From: Methanofollis sp.
GTDB taxonomy: Archaea > Halobacteriota > Methanomicrobia > Methanomicrobiales > Methanofollaceae
Reading direction: 5' to 3'
Length of the DNA stretch: 7,814 nt
Assembly (NCBI GenBank): GCA_028696365.1
Contig: JAQVHG010000100.1
Span: 1 to 7,814 of the forward strand
The translations under genes and the position numbers were made by a program. The number at the start of each line of letters is the position of its first letter. The stretch's first letter is position 1. A model generated the notes under the pieces. It saw nothing but the letters and a program-made list of their open reading frames with translations. It did not search any database and was not told where the DNA came from. This document shows positions 1-6,092 of the stretch, piece after piece.

Positions 1-11
1 ATATATCCACC

Positions 12-1496
12 ATGAAATGGGCACTTCTCTCTGTCTGGGACAAGACCGGGATTGTGGATCTTGCACAGACCCTTGTTGAGAACGGCTACCGTATCATCAG
101 TTCGGGGGGGACCGGACGGGCCCTCGGGGAAGCAGGGATCGATTTTGTTGAGGTCTCCGACTACACGGGCTCGCCTGAGATCATGGGCGGAAGGGTCAAG
201 ACTCTCCACCCACGCGTGCACGGCGGTCTCCTGGGCAGGCCGGACGTGGACGCCGAGGTCATGAAGAAACTCGACATCAACCCCATCGACCTGCTGGTCG
301 TCAACCTCTATCCGTTTGAGAAGATGGTCGAGGAGGACCTGGCGCTCGACGACCTCATCGAGTACATCGATATCGGCGGTCCGGCGATGATCAGGGCAGC
401 GGCCAAGAACTTCAAGTATGTCTCGGTCGTCGTCGACCCGGCAGACTACGCGATGGTCAAGGAGAACGTCGCCAAAGGGGGGTTCACCTACGAGCAGCGG
501 CTTGGGCTTGCAAAGAAGGTCTTTGCCCGCACGGCGGCGTACGATGCGGCCATCTCCAACCACCTGCACTCGCTCGACGGGGGCTTCCCTGAGGTCTACA
601 CGGTGCAGTTCACGAACCGCCGCGGTCTGCGCTACGGCGAGAACCCGCACCAGCAGGCGGCGGTCTACGGGGACCACGGGATCGCGGGGCAGACGACACT
701 CCAGGGCAAGGAGATGTCCTACAACAACTATCTCGATGTCGACGCGGCGGTCTCTCTGCTGCGCGAGTTTGACAAACCCGCCTCGGTGATCGTCAAGCAC
801 AACAACCCGTGCGGGGTCGCCACCGGGAAGGACGGGCTCGAGGCCTATCTGGCCGCCCGCGAGGTGGACCCGATCTCGGCCTACGGCTCGATCGTGGCCC
901 TCAACACCCCGGTCGACACGCCGATCGCCGAGGAACTCTGCGGCACGTTCGTCGAGGTGATCGTGGCGCCGTCGTTCACTCCTGAGGCCATCGAGATCAT
1001 GAAGAAGAAGCCGAACATGCGGGTGCTGGTCATGCCAGAGCCCTCCACGGCCGACAGGCTCAGGTCCATCGACGGCGGGGTGCTGGTCCAGCGGACGGGT
1101 GTGCCCAAGGAAGAGTGGAAGGTCGTCTCCGAGCGTGACCCGACCGAGGACGAGGTCGCGGCGATGCGGTTTGCGATGAAGGTCTGCAAGCACACGAAGA
1201 GCAACGCGATCATCTTTGCCAACGATCATGCCGCCATCGGGATCGGTGCGGGGCAGATGAACCGTGTCGAGTCGGCAAAGATCGCCGTCGAGAAGGCCCG
1301 TTCATCTCTGAAGGGTGCGGTCGTGGCGTCGGATGCGTTCCTGCCATTTGCCGACACTCTCGAGGTCGCGGCCGAGGCCGGGGCGACGGCGCTTGTCCAG
1401 CCAGGTGGATCGATCCGCGACCAGGAAGTGATCGACGCCGCCAATACACTGAATGTGGCGATGGTCTTCACCGGCGTGCGCTACTTCAGGCACTAA
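12..1496 (+). CDS. purH: Bifunctional purine biosynthesis protein PurH (AICAR transformylase / IMP cyclohydrolase)
   Basis: It catalyses the last two steps of de novo IMP synthesis in the cytoplasm: formylation of AICAR with 10-formyl-THF (or an archaeal equivalent), then ring closure to IMP. The 494-residue protein covers the whole family length. The N-terminal MGS-like cyclohydrolase domain (about residues 1-190) shows ALLSVWDKTGI, SSGGTG at 30-35, GGRVKTLHPRVHGG at 59-72 and NIDIGGP-like YIDIGGP near 118-124. The AICAR transformylase domain (about 200-494) shows LRYGENPHQQAA (206-217), SYNNYLDVDAA and VKHNNPCGVATG (261-272), where K262-H263 match the catalytic Lys-His pair, and ends in the usual QPGGSIRD and VRYFRH. 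It aligns end to end with the remembered E. coli PurH. The ATG at 12 starts two residues before the conserved ALLSV block. Only 11 bases precede it, so its promoter lies outside the window. An oligo-T terminator follows directly. Confidence 0.97.
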   Translation: MKWALLSVWDKTGIVDLAQTLVENGYRIISSGGTGRALGEAGIDFVEVSDYTGSPEIMGGRVKTLHPRVHGGLLGRPDVDAEVMKKLDINPIDLLVVNLYPFEKMVEEDLALDDLIEYIDIGGPAMIRAAAKNFKYVSVVVDPADYAMVKENVAKGGFTYEQRLGLAKKVFARTAAYDAAISNHLHSLDGGFPEVYTVQFTNRRGLRYGENPHQQAAVYGDHGIAGQTTLQGKEMSYNNYLDVDAAVSLLREFDKPASVIVKHNNPCGVATGKDGLEAYLAAREVDPISAYGSIVALNTPVDTPIAEELCGTFVEVIVAPSFTPEAIEIMKKKPNMRVLVMPEPSTADRLRSIDGGVLVQRTGVPKEEWKVVSERDPTEDEVAAMRFAMKVCKHTKSNAIIFANDHAAIGIGAGQMNRVESAKIAVEKARSSLKGAVVASDAFLPFADTLEVAAEAGATALVQPGGSIRDQEVIDAANTLNVAMVFTGVRYFRH

Positions 1497-1498
1497 TC

Positions 1499-1506
1499 TT
1501 TTTTTT
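1499..1506 (+). terminator. Oligo-T terminator after purH
   Basis: A run of eight T begins two bases after the purH stop codon, with no strong preceding hairpin. Archaeal RNA polymerase stops at such U-rich tracts. A second T5 run lies close behind at 1516-1520. Confidence 0.6.
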
Positions 1507-1602
1507 GTTCAGGGATTTTTGGAAGTGTGGATGGGAGAGGGGACCGGATAGGGATAGAGGGATCCGGCTCTGGAGAATTCTTATAGGTGCCCCTCTCTTC
1601 GT

Positions 1603-1810
1603 CGGGGGGTTGCATCCCCCAGACCCCCGGCGTGGCGATAGACGGGGGACGGCAGAGGCGGAGATCAGATGAGGGGTCTTGAACGCTCTCTTTTTTTGTT
1701 CGCCGGAATGCGGTCCACGACCAATCTTCATCATGAGGGGGCCGGGGGGCCGAAGGCCAGCGGTCCCCGTCGTCAGGTGGTGCTACAAGGAAGTGCACCG
1801 CTCTTCCTCC
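1603..1810 (+). repeat. Intergenic repeat unit 1 (about 200 bp family), plus orientation
   Basis: This is the first of four tandem diverged units. Order of parts: a G/C hairpin (G6-TTGCAT-C5 at 1604-1620 then AGACCCCCGG), the block GGCGATAG, a GGAGATCAGATGA block, a T7 tract at 1691-1697 followed by GTTCGCCGGAATG, the block CCACGACCAATCTTCATCAT at about 1715-1734, GAGGGGGCCGGGG, and a tail with GTGCTACAAGGAAGTGCA. The unit lies just downstream of purH and points the same way. The stretch 1507-1602 between the purH terminator and this unit shows nothing I recognise. Confidence 0.8.
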
Positions 1811-2009
1811 ACCGGGGGGGTTGCACCCCCCAGACCCCCGGCATGGCGATAGGTCGAGGATAGCAGACCGGGGGATCAGATGAGCGTTCTCTTTTTTTAT
1901 TCGCCGGAATGCGGTCCACGACCAATCTTCATCATGAGGGGGCCGGGGGCCGCAAGGCCCATGAAGCCCGTCGTTGGGTGCTACAAGGAAGTGCAGTCCT
2001 GTTCCTTCG
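1811..2009 (+). repeat. Intergenic repeat unit 2, plus orientation
   Basis: It has the same order of parts as unit 1. Its hairpin is the strongest of the tandem units: G6 (1815-1820), loop TTGCA, C6 (1826-1831), then a further CCCCCGG that can pair with the start. It has GATCAGATGAGCG, a T7 tract (1892-1898), GCCGGAATGCGGTCCACGAC, the ATCTTCATCATGAGGGG block and a second small hairpin, GGGCCGCAAGGCCC (about 1947-1960). Over the T-tract and ACCAATCTTC region it is nearly identical to unit 1. Confidence 0.8.
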
Positions 2010-2209
2010 CCGGGGGACTTCGCCCCCGGACCCCCAGAATGGCGATAGGCGAGGGATCACTGAGCAGGGGATCAGATGAGCGTTCTCTTTTTTATTCGGC
2101 GGGATGTCATTCACGACCAATCTTCGTGATGAGGGGTTCAAGGGGACGCACGGCCCATGAAGCCCGTCGTCGGGTGCTCCATGGAGTGTACGCCTCTGTC
2201 CCTCCACCA
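2010..2209 (+). repeat. Intergenic repeat unit 3, plus orientation
   Basis: It opens with a perfect hairpin at 2010-2029 (CCGGGGG, loop ACTTCG, CCCCCGG), followed by ATGGCGATAGGCGAGGGATC. It continues with GATCAGATGAGCG, a T6 tract (2088-2093), CACGACCAATCTTCGTGATGAGGGG and a CCCGTCGTCGGG inverted repeat (2163-2174). Its first 55 bases are almost the exact reverse complement of the corresponding part of the unit at 5930-6092. Confidence 0.78.
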
Positions 2210-2290
2210 GGAACGTGCCGCTCCCAGATCCCTGGTATGGCGATAGACGGGGACGGCCGACCAGAGGATCAGATGAGCGCGCTCTTTTTG
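2210..2290 (+). repeat. Intergenic repeat unit 4, truncated, plus orientation
   Basis: This is a partial unit: a decayed hairpin region (CTCCCAGATCCCTGG), TATGGCGATAGACGGGGACGG, GATCAGATGAGCGCGCTC and a short T5 tract (2285-2289). The homology stops there, before the ACCAATCTTC block. The sequence then passes into the unrelated promoter region of the membrane-protein gene. Confidence 0.7.
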
Positions 2291-2358
2291 AGAAAGTCCC
2301 GTGCGGTCGAGAGATGGAGGAGAAGTCGATCTCACGCCCCTTCCCCATCTCGACAGAC

Positions 2359-2364
2359 TTATAT
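2359..2364 (+). promoter_or_regulatory. Putative TATA box for the DUF4013-like gene
   Basis: TTATAT sits about 45 bases before the GTG start at 2406, so transcription would begin near 2387-2390 and leave a short leader. The stretch 2291-2358 upstream is not part of the repeats. Confidence 0.45.
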
Positions 2365-2405
2365 CCTCGCATCCCCTTTCTCGCCGCACTTCGGGGGGGT
2401 AAGGA

Positions 2406-3053
2406 GTGGAGTATGGAACGCTGTTAGGCAGGTCCTATGAGTATACAAAGGAGGCCGTCTGGGGGAAATGGGGAAAATGGATCCTTCTGATCATCTCGTC
2501 GATCATCTTTCCCCTGATCATGGGATATATGATGGAGGTCTACCGCGGGAAGGTGATGGCGCCTGAACTCGAAGACTGGATCAAACTCTTCATCGACGGG
2601 GTCAAACTCTTCATCGTCCAGATCATCTACAACATCCCGGTCATCATCATCGCCATGGTCTTCTTCGGCGGGGCGGCGCTGGCATTCTATGCCGGTGGCG
2701 GGCTGACCGCCGCGGGTTCGGCGACCTTTGTCATCGGGACGATCGTCATCTTCGTCCTCGCGGTCCTCATCGGCCTGGTCTCGATCTTTGGTGGGATCAG
2801 ACTTGCACGGACCGATCGTTTCGGCGAGGCCTTCAATCTCTCGGCGATCTTTAGGCATATCGGTGCGATCGGGTGGCTCCAGTATCTTGTCGCCCTGGTC
2901 ATTGTGTACCTCGTCATCTGGGCAGTGAGTTTCGTGCTGATGCTCATCCCGGTCGTCGGGGGGTTGATCCTCCTCGTCCTTGCACCGGTCTTCTCGATCT
3001 TTGTCGCACGCTACGTGACGCTCATCTATGAGAGCGCCACGGTGCCAGAGTAA
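2406..3053 (+). CDS. DUF4013-like multi-pass membrane protein
   Basis: A 215-residue, very hydrophobic protein of unknown biochemical role. Its N-terminus (MEYGTLLGRSYEYTKEAVWG, then a KWGKW motif) and the following hydrophobic stretch resemble the DUF4013 family found in many methanogens. Likely membrane segments are at about residues 25-42, 67-97 (possibly one long or two), 105-130, 158-180 and 182-205. An amphipathic loop with GGIRLARTDRFGEAFNL lies near 129-144. I chose the GTG at 2406 because it gives the family-like MEYG start. The nearby ATG at 2413 is out of frame and stops after four codons. A GGGGGT stretch at 2395-2400 is a possible weak ribosome binding site. The gene stands alone with its own promoter, and an oligo-T tract follows. 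The family match is from memory, and the function is unknown. Confidence 0.85.
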   Translation: MEYGTLLGRSYEYTKEAVWGKWGKWILLIISSIIFPLIMGYMMEVYRGKVMAPELEDWIKLFIDGVKLFIVQIIYNIPVIIIAMVFFGGAALAFYAGGGLTAAGSATFVIGTIVIFVLAVLIGLVSIFGGIRLARTDRFGEAFNLSAIFRHIGAIGWLQYLVALVIVYLVIWAVSFVLMLIPVVGGLILLVLAPVFSIFVARYVTLIYESATVPE

Positions 3054-3063
3054 ATCTCTCTCC

Positions 3064-3070
3064 TTTTTTT
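3064..3070 (+). terminator. Oligo-T terminator after the DUF4013-like gene
   Basis: A T7 run starts ten bases after the stop codon. A short CAGAG...CTCTG pairing (3046-3050 with 3074-3078) flanks it, but the T tract alone suffices for an archaeal terminator. Confidence 0.55.
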
Positions 3071-3071
3071 C

Positions 3072-3084
3072 GGCTCTGTAGAAA
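3072..3084 (+). repeat. Post-stop motif GGCTCTGTAGAAA, copy 1
   Basis: A 13-base motif lying 18 bases after the stop of the DUF4013-like gene, directly after the T tract. Related copies on the minus strand follow the two exported-protein genes (3262-3274 and 4461-4473). Confidence 0.5.
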
Positions 3085-3167
3085 TTCTCATCGATCGGTC
3101 AGAGTAGCCTTCTGATCACATGGCTTCCCGCCTCGATCATGCGGGAGGCGAGTGCCACCCCCTGGTG

Positions 3168-3248
3168 GAGGATAGGATTTAGAAATTCAGGAACGAAAAA
3201 ATTCAGTTCAAGATCATTTTCAACACCAGTGAGTTTTGGGATATGTTC
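3168..3248 (+). pseudogene. Decayed coding remnant related to 5822-5902 (ends in EFWDMF)
   Basis: This 81-base stretch aligns without gaps to 5822-5902, with about 60 identical positions by hand count. In the shared frame it reads E-D-R-I-stop-K-F-R-N-E-K, then F-N-T-S-E-F-W-D-M-F followed by a stop. Similarity at the protein level, an internal stop and two separate copies suggest relics of one protein segment. The parent family is not recognised. It lies between the convergent DUF4013-like and lipoprotein genes. Confidence 0.4.
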
Positions 3249-3261
3249 TAAATGGTGGGGG

Positions 3262-3274
3262 TTTCTACAGGGCT
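3262..3274 (-). repeat. Post-stop motif AGCCCTGTAGAAA, copy 2
   Basis: It starts two bases after the TAA of the minus-strand lipoprotein gene and matches copy 1 at 11 of 13 positions. Confidence 0.45.
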
Positions 3275-3275
3275 C

Positions 3276-4028
3276 TTATTTCTGGACCTTTGTCCCTCTC
3301 CCTGGTGGTTCCGACTTGCCTCCCTCTTTGACACTCTTGTAGGAGGTCTTTGCCAGTTCTTCGGGGGTGAAGAGGATCGAGCACCTCCCTTCGCTCCCAT
3401 CGGTCCCGACCTCTATACCTGCGCCGACCCCGTGCTCAGTCGTCACGGTCTCGTCGGGGACGGGGACCTTACAGACAGAGAGGTAGAAAACCTGCGAGGC
3501 GGCACCTGCGGTCGAGACCCACTCAAGAGGAGTGAGGGGTCGGTTCTCCATGAGGTACACCCTGACGGCGGGGGGAGCATAGGTCACGCCCCTGATCTCA
3601 TTCAGGCGAATGGTCCAGTTACCTTCCCCATACAAACCACCGGGACCGACTGCTTCGAGGTCTTTGAAGACCTGGTCTGGGTGGGGGATGCCAAGGAGGG
3701 CGCGGTCTTTGGTCGGTGTGACGCTCACGGTGCCGTCTTGTTGGTAGTAGGCATTGAAGTGCCGCCGCTCTCCGTCGATCACGCCTGAAAAAACGAGGTT
3801 CATCCGGACGATATGTCCGTCCTCTTCCATGATTAAGTCAAAACCACTCATCATCCCGCTCTCCTCCTTGATACCGGTCGCCGCCACCGCTCCCTCCCAG
3901 AGAGCGGTGAGAGGGGGACCGGAGGTTGCGGCAGGGAGGGTGAAGGTCTCTTCCATGACCCCGCTACACCCCGCGGTGCAGAGGATAAGAAGGAGGAGTC
4001 CGGGAATGGAATATGAGGAGTGCATCAT
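3276..4028 (-). CDS. Putative secreted lipoprotein, unknown function
   Basis: A 250-residue protein with a clear N-terminal signal: a short polar start, the hydrophobic stretch GLLLLILCTAG and a lipobox-like CTAGC placing the lipid-anchored cysteine at residue 21. It is therefore probably held on the outer face of the cytoplasmic membrane. The mature part is a soluble, mostly beta-looking sequence (SGFDLIMEEDGHIVRMNLVF near 62-81, then a segment with FNAYYQQDGTVSV, and WTIRLNEIRG) with no motif I can assign. Segments such as GHIVRMNLVF and DGTVSVTP suggest a beta-sandwich or lipocalin-like fold, but that is inference only. Two ATG codons are adjacent (4028 and 4025) and either may be used; no good ribosome binding site is visible. 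The gene converges on the DUF4013-like gene and is not in an operon with a neighbour. Confidence 0.75.
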   Translation of the reverse strand: MMHSSYSIPGLLLLILCTAGCSGVMEETFTLPAATSGPPLTALWEGAVAATGIKEESGMMSGFDLIMEEDGHIVRMNLVFSGVIDGERRHFNAYYQQDGTVSVTPTKDRALLGIPHPDQVFKDLEAVGPGGLYGEGNWTIRLNEIRGVTYAPPAVRVYLMENRPLTPLEWVSTAGAASQVFYLSVCKVPVPDETVTTEHGVGAGIEVGTDGSEGRCSILFTPEELAKTSYKSVKEGGKSEPPGRGTKVQK

Positions 4029-4045
4029 AGGTTCACGCGTTACGG

Positions 4046-4080
4046 TATATTTCTGACATAATAATTGTTGCTAGATATAC
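4046..4080 (-). promoter_or_regulatory. AT-rich promoter region of the lipoprotein gene
   Basis: On the minus strand three TATA-like stretches precede the ATG at 4028: GTATATC (4074-4080), AATTATTATGT (4055-4065) and AAATATA (4046-4052). The first two would give a short leader. The last would place the start of transcription at or inside the first codons. I cannot tell which is used. Confidence 0.35.
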
Positions 4081-4102
4081 TCAACGATGGAAAGGAGCAG
4101 GA

Positions 4103-4176
4103 GAATGAGATCGTGCTCTCACCTCTTCCTCCTTCGCTCTTTCTCGCAGGATAAAGATAGGACCAAGGAAGGCAGA
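4103..4176 (-). repeat. Upstream shared block, copy A
   Basis: This stretch matches 7150-7225 closely with a 2-base indel, including a 17-base identical core (CGCAGGATAAAGATAGG at 4145-4161 and 7194-7210). It lies about 75 bases upstream of the lipoprotein start. Copy B lies about 63 bases upstream of mntA, on the same strand. Confidence 0.6.
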
Positions 4177-4204
4177 TTTAAAGTTCTTGGTGAATCTTGT
4201 GCTA

Positions 4205-4331
4205 CCCCTCTCATCGTGACGATTGATCGAAGATGGCATTCTGGTGATCAAAACACAAAATGAATCTCTCTGGTGGGGGGCGTGCCGCCCCTTGAACCCC
4301 CCGCCACAACACGATAGGTCGAGAACGGCAG
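4205..4331 (-). repeat. Degenerate fragment of the intergenic repeat family, minus orientation
   Basis: GATTGATCGAAGATGGCATT at 4221-4240 matches the inverted unit at 5979-5998 (GATTGATCGAGGATGGCATT) with one change. It is followed by a decayed A-rich tract (AAAACACAAAA) and a G/C hairpin (GGGGC-GTGCC-GCCCC at 4277-4291) with CTTGAACCCC, then CGATAGGTCGAG. It lies downstream of the minus-strand gene 4503-5261 and points the same way. The rest of 4332-4460 holds nothing I can assign. Confidence 0.5.
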
Positions 4332-4460
4332 CCCCTTCGTCGTGTCATCTATTCTGCCTTCCCGACTCCTTCTTCATCCCGAGGATCCGGGCGGCAATCA
4401 CCCCCGGCAGGAGGTATGGGAATGTGGATGACACACATTCTCCCCACGATTAAGTGAGGG

Positions 4461-4473
4461 TCTCTACAGAGCC
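4461..4473 (-). repeat. Post-stop motif GGCTCTGTAGAGA, copy 3
   Basis: It lies 29 bases past the stop of the minus-strand gene 4503-5261, directly after a T7 tract, exactly as copy 1 does after its own T tract. It matches copy 1 at 12 of 13 positions. Confidence 0.5.
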
Positions 4474-4480
4474 AAAAAAA
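4474..4480 (-). terminator. Oligo-T terminator after the 4503-5261 gene
   Basis: Seven A on the plus strand, so T7 on the transcribed minus strand, begin 22 bases after the stop codon. The motif GGCTCTGTAGA follows at once. Confidence 0.55.
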
Positions 4481-4502
4481 TGGATGAGTCAGTCTGTGCC
4501 TC

Positions 4503-5261
4503 TCAGCCGGCAAGTGTCTTCTCTGTCAGTCCGTCATAGATCTCTATCGTGTCATCGCGAGAATAGCAGACGTACCACGTCTCTCCGTCATCGTTGCTGA
4601 ACTCCCATACTGGACTGGATCGGGACATGGTCTGCAGGCAGGGCTTCCAGACAAGCCTGGTGTCCCAGTCGTTGTCGTGGCCACTCTCTGAGAGCACCTC
4701 CCTGGCTTCGTCCAGTGTCGGCCGCACGACGTCCTTTGTCTGAATAGATGGTGCACCCACGCCGCCGAAGAGTGCAATATCGTCCATGACGGTAATTTCT
4801 ACCACGACGGCAATATACCCGTCTTTTTCAAAGGGGATGAGGAAGTAGTCGTTCAGTTTTTCGTCCAGCGAGTGCACATAAACCGGTTCGCCTGGCACCG
4901 TACCGGCCAGTTCTTCCTGGAATACCCCGTGGCGGTTCATCCGCTCACGGGCAAATGCAGCGAGGTCAGTGTCTTCGGTCAGAAGAATGGCGTCGTCCTC
5001 ATTACTCAACGTGATGTTCCTGGCCAAAAGCACGTCTTCTATGGTCTTGGCAGGTGACTGGTCGGGGGTTTCATCGGGGGTTTCAGCCAGAGAGGTCTTG
5101 TTCTCCTCATCAGAGAGACAGGTGATGGTTCCAGCCGTCACGTTGAGAGGGTCTTGATCTCGGAGAGGGTCGTCGCCAGGACCGGAGAGGAACCAGTACG
5201 AGGTCAGGGCGAGTGCCAGCAGGACCAGGATGCTGATCCCAAAGGTTGTGCGTTTTTTCAT
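4503..5261 (-). CDS. N-terminally anchored extracellular protein of unknown function, possible PepSY-like C-terminus
   Basis: A 252-residue protein. MKKRT followed by a hydrophobic helix (about 8-26) is a signal anchor or uncleaved signal peptide. A polar, Thr/Asp/Pro-rich linker follows (about 28-72), with a repeated TPDETPDQSP pattern. The globular part (about 75-252) contains a SLDEKLNDYFLIPFEKDG segment (131-148) and a C-terminal run ending VWEFSNDDGETWYVCYSRDD (218-237), reminiscent of PepSY-type domains. That likeness is inference. The ATG at 5261 is preferred because AAGGTGAT lies three bases upstream and gives a classic signal. A longer TTG start at 5357 would add 32 residues before the signal and is unlikely. 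The likely promoter box is at 5381-5390, giving a leader of roughly 95 bases. The gene stands alone, followed by an oligo-T tract. Confidence 0.75.
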   Translation of the reverse strand: MKKRTTFGISILVLLALALTSYWFLSGPGDDPLRDQDPLNVTAGTITCLSDEENKTSLAETPDETPDQSPAKTIEDVLLARNITLSNEDDAILLTEDTDLAAFARERMNRHGVFQEELAGTVPGEPVYVHSLDEKLNDYFLIPFEKDGYIAVVVEITVMDDIALFGGVGAPSIQTKDVVRPTLDEAREVLSESGHDNDWDTRLVWKPCLQTMSRSSPVWEFSNDDGETWYVCYSRDDTIEIYDGLTEKTLAG

Positions 5262-5264
5262 TTC

Positions 5265-5272
5265 ATCACCTT
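5265..5272 (-). promoter_or_regulatory. Ribosome binding site that sets the start of the 4503-5261 gene
   Basis: AAGGTGAT on the minus strand pairs with the anti-Shine-Dalgarno sequence (AUCACCUCC) and lies three bases before the ATG at 5261. This decides against the upstream in-frame TTG at 5357. Confidence 0.65.
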
Positions 5273-5380
5273 CATGGATTTTTTTCTCTTGAAGGCGGAG
5301 GACCACACCAGAATCCAACACCCTGACCACCTTCCAGGGAGTCGCAGAGGGGGACAACCCTGCGAGGGGCGTATTTTCGT

Positions 5381-5390
5381 AATTATAATT
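5381..5390 (-). promoter_or_regulatory. Putative TATA box for the 4503-5261 gene
   Basis: AATTATAATT is the most AT-rich stretch upstream of the gene. Transcription would start near 5357-5360, leaving a leader of about 95 bases before the ATG at 5261. Confidence 0.4.
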
Positions 5391-5424
5391 CTATCGAGAT
5401 ATGTGATCTGTGATCGGTCTCTCT

Positions 5425-5559
5425 TCACTTCAAAAAAAACGTGAGAGTGGCCGAGCCAGGTGTTGAGTGATTGAGAAGAACGATACTCATGGCACCGTGG
5501 GTGTACTTGCGTCCCTTCACCAGGGCGTAGTCCCCTGGTAGATGATACAGATCCGATCA
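5425..5559 (-). pseudogene. Possible C-terminal coding remnant broken by an in-frame TGA
   Basis: Between a TGA at 5557-5559 and a TGA at 5425-5427 the minus strand has 43 open codons that read like real protein: DLYHLPGDYALVKGRKYTHG, then AMSIVLLNHSTPGSATLTFF. The only ATG is midway (MSIVLLN), so it cannot be a normal complete gene. The same frame continues upstream of the first TGA as GEYWDDLWV, so a sense-to-TGA change in a once longer gene is possible. I do not recognise the family. It could also be chance. It lies just upstream of the promoter of the 4503-5261 gene. Confidence 0.3.
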
Positions 5560-5762
5560 TACCCAGAGGTCATCCCAATACTCTCCAGCCCTCATCCTCA
5601 CTGATTGATGCGATGGATGATAGTGAAGAGATCCCTGCTTTTTCATCGCGTACCCATGCATTCGTCGCCTTCCCCCACGCCTCCGCCGGGGATGAGTGCC
5701 ACCCGCACCCCCGGGATGGTGATGGGGACAGGAAGATAGAGTTAAGATCATGAAGACGGGCC
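5560..5762. other. Stretch without a recognisable gene
   Basis: There is no supportable gene, promoter or RNA here. It contains a GC-rich patch (about 5672-5730) with short C and G runs, distantly similar in composition to the repeat hairpins. One minus-strand frame is open upstream of 5559, but most of its translation is low-complexity and does not look like protein. Confidence 0.4.
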
Positions 5763-5817
5763 GCACTCCTCCGCCAATCTTCATCGACGGGGGGCCCGGG
5801 GGGCGGCTAAGCCCCTC
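5763..5817 (+). repeat. Fragment of the intergenic repeat family, plus orientation
   Basis: CCAATCTTCATCGACGGGGG followed by GCCCGGGGGGCGGC matches the CCAATCTTCATCATGAGGGG-GCCGGGGGGCC part of units 1 and 2. The hairpin head and T tract are missing. This is the one family member with no plus-strand gene closely upstream. Confidence 0.5.
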
Positions 5818-5821
5818 GGTC

Positions 5822-5902
5822 GAGGAGAGCGTTCAGAAATTCTTGAAGGAAGCACTTCGGTTCGAGGAGGTCTTCAACCCTAGAGAGTTTTGGGATATGC
5901 TC
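5822..5902 (+). pseudogene. Coding remnant ending EFWDML, related to 3168-3248
   Basis: The frame is open and reads EESVQKFLKEALRFEEVFNP then REFWDMLP, with a charged helical look, and continues to a stop at 5954-5956. It pairs with the decayed copy at 3168-3248 (about 74% identity over 81 ungapped bases by hand count). The ATG at 5750 could open a 68-codon frame, but its first third is translated repeat sequence, so a true start is doubtful. The parent protein family is not recognised. Confidence 0.4.
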
Positions 5903-5929
5903 CCACTCAAATACACTACCCTCGGTCCT

Positions 5930-6092
5930 CAACAACGGGCTTCATGGACCTTATGATCCCTGAGTTCCTCATCATGAAGATTGATCGAGGATGGCATTCC
6001 GGCGAACAAAAAAGAGCGCGCTCATCAGATCCTCCGGTCTGCGATCCCTCGCCTATCGCCATGTCGGGGGTCCGGGGGCGAAGTCCCCCGGC
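5930..6092 (-). repeat. Intergenic repeat unit 5, minus orientation
   Basis: Read on the minus strand it has the family order: the hairpin CCGGGGGACTTCGCCCCCGG (6072-6091), ACCCCCGACATGGCGATAGG, the block GGAGGATCTGATGAGCGCGC, a T6 tract (plus-strand A6 at 6008-6013), GTTCGCCGGAATGCCATCC, ATCTTCATGATGAGGAAC, and CATGAAGCCCGTTGTTGAGG. The hairpin and following bases are almost identical to unit 3 in the opposite orientation. Confidence 0.78.

Noticed and set aside
881..1471. Several antisense frames of 63-113 codons within purH.
   Set aside because: They are shadows of a GC-rich coding region. The sense strand encodes a full, conserved PurH.
1603..2290. CRISPR array, because repeats are spaced regularly at about 200 bp.
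   Set aside because: The units are long and diverged along their whole length, with no short identical repeat separated by unique spacers, and no cas gene is nearby.
1880..2440. A 186-codon plus-strand open frame across repeat units 2-4, with overlapping minus-strand frames.
   Set aside because: It is a translation of the repeats: the same peptide phrases recur once per unit, open frames exist on both strands, composition is Arg/Pro/Gly-rich, and it runs into the DUF4013-like gene.
4345..4452. A 34-codon minus-strand frame containing a hydrophobic then basic stretch (FPYLLPGVIAARILGMKKES) that looks like the end of a membrane protein.
   Set aside because: It has no start codon, no upstream continuation (TAA at 4450-4452) and no second copy. 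It is too short to support as a remnant without a search.
5440..5530. tRNA-like start: TGGCCGAGCCAGG resembles the box A part of Leu/Ser tRNA genes.
   Set aside because: No matching acceptor stem, closed D arm or GGTTCGAATCC-type T arm can be found, and the same bases are read by a plausible minus-strand coding remnant.
5258..5560. A 100-codon minus-strand frame upstream of and overlapping the exported-protein gene.
   Set aside because: It shares bases with the better-looking frame at 5425-5559 and with the leader of the next gene. Its sequence is Arg/Ser-rich and shows no domain or ribosome site.
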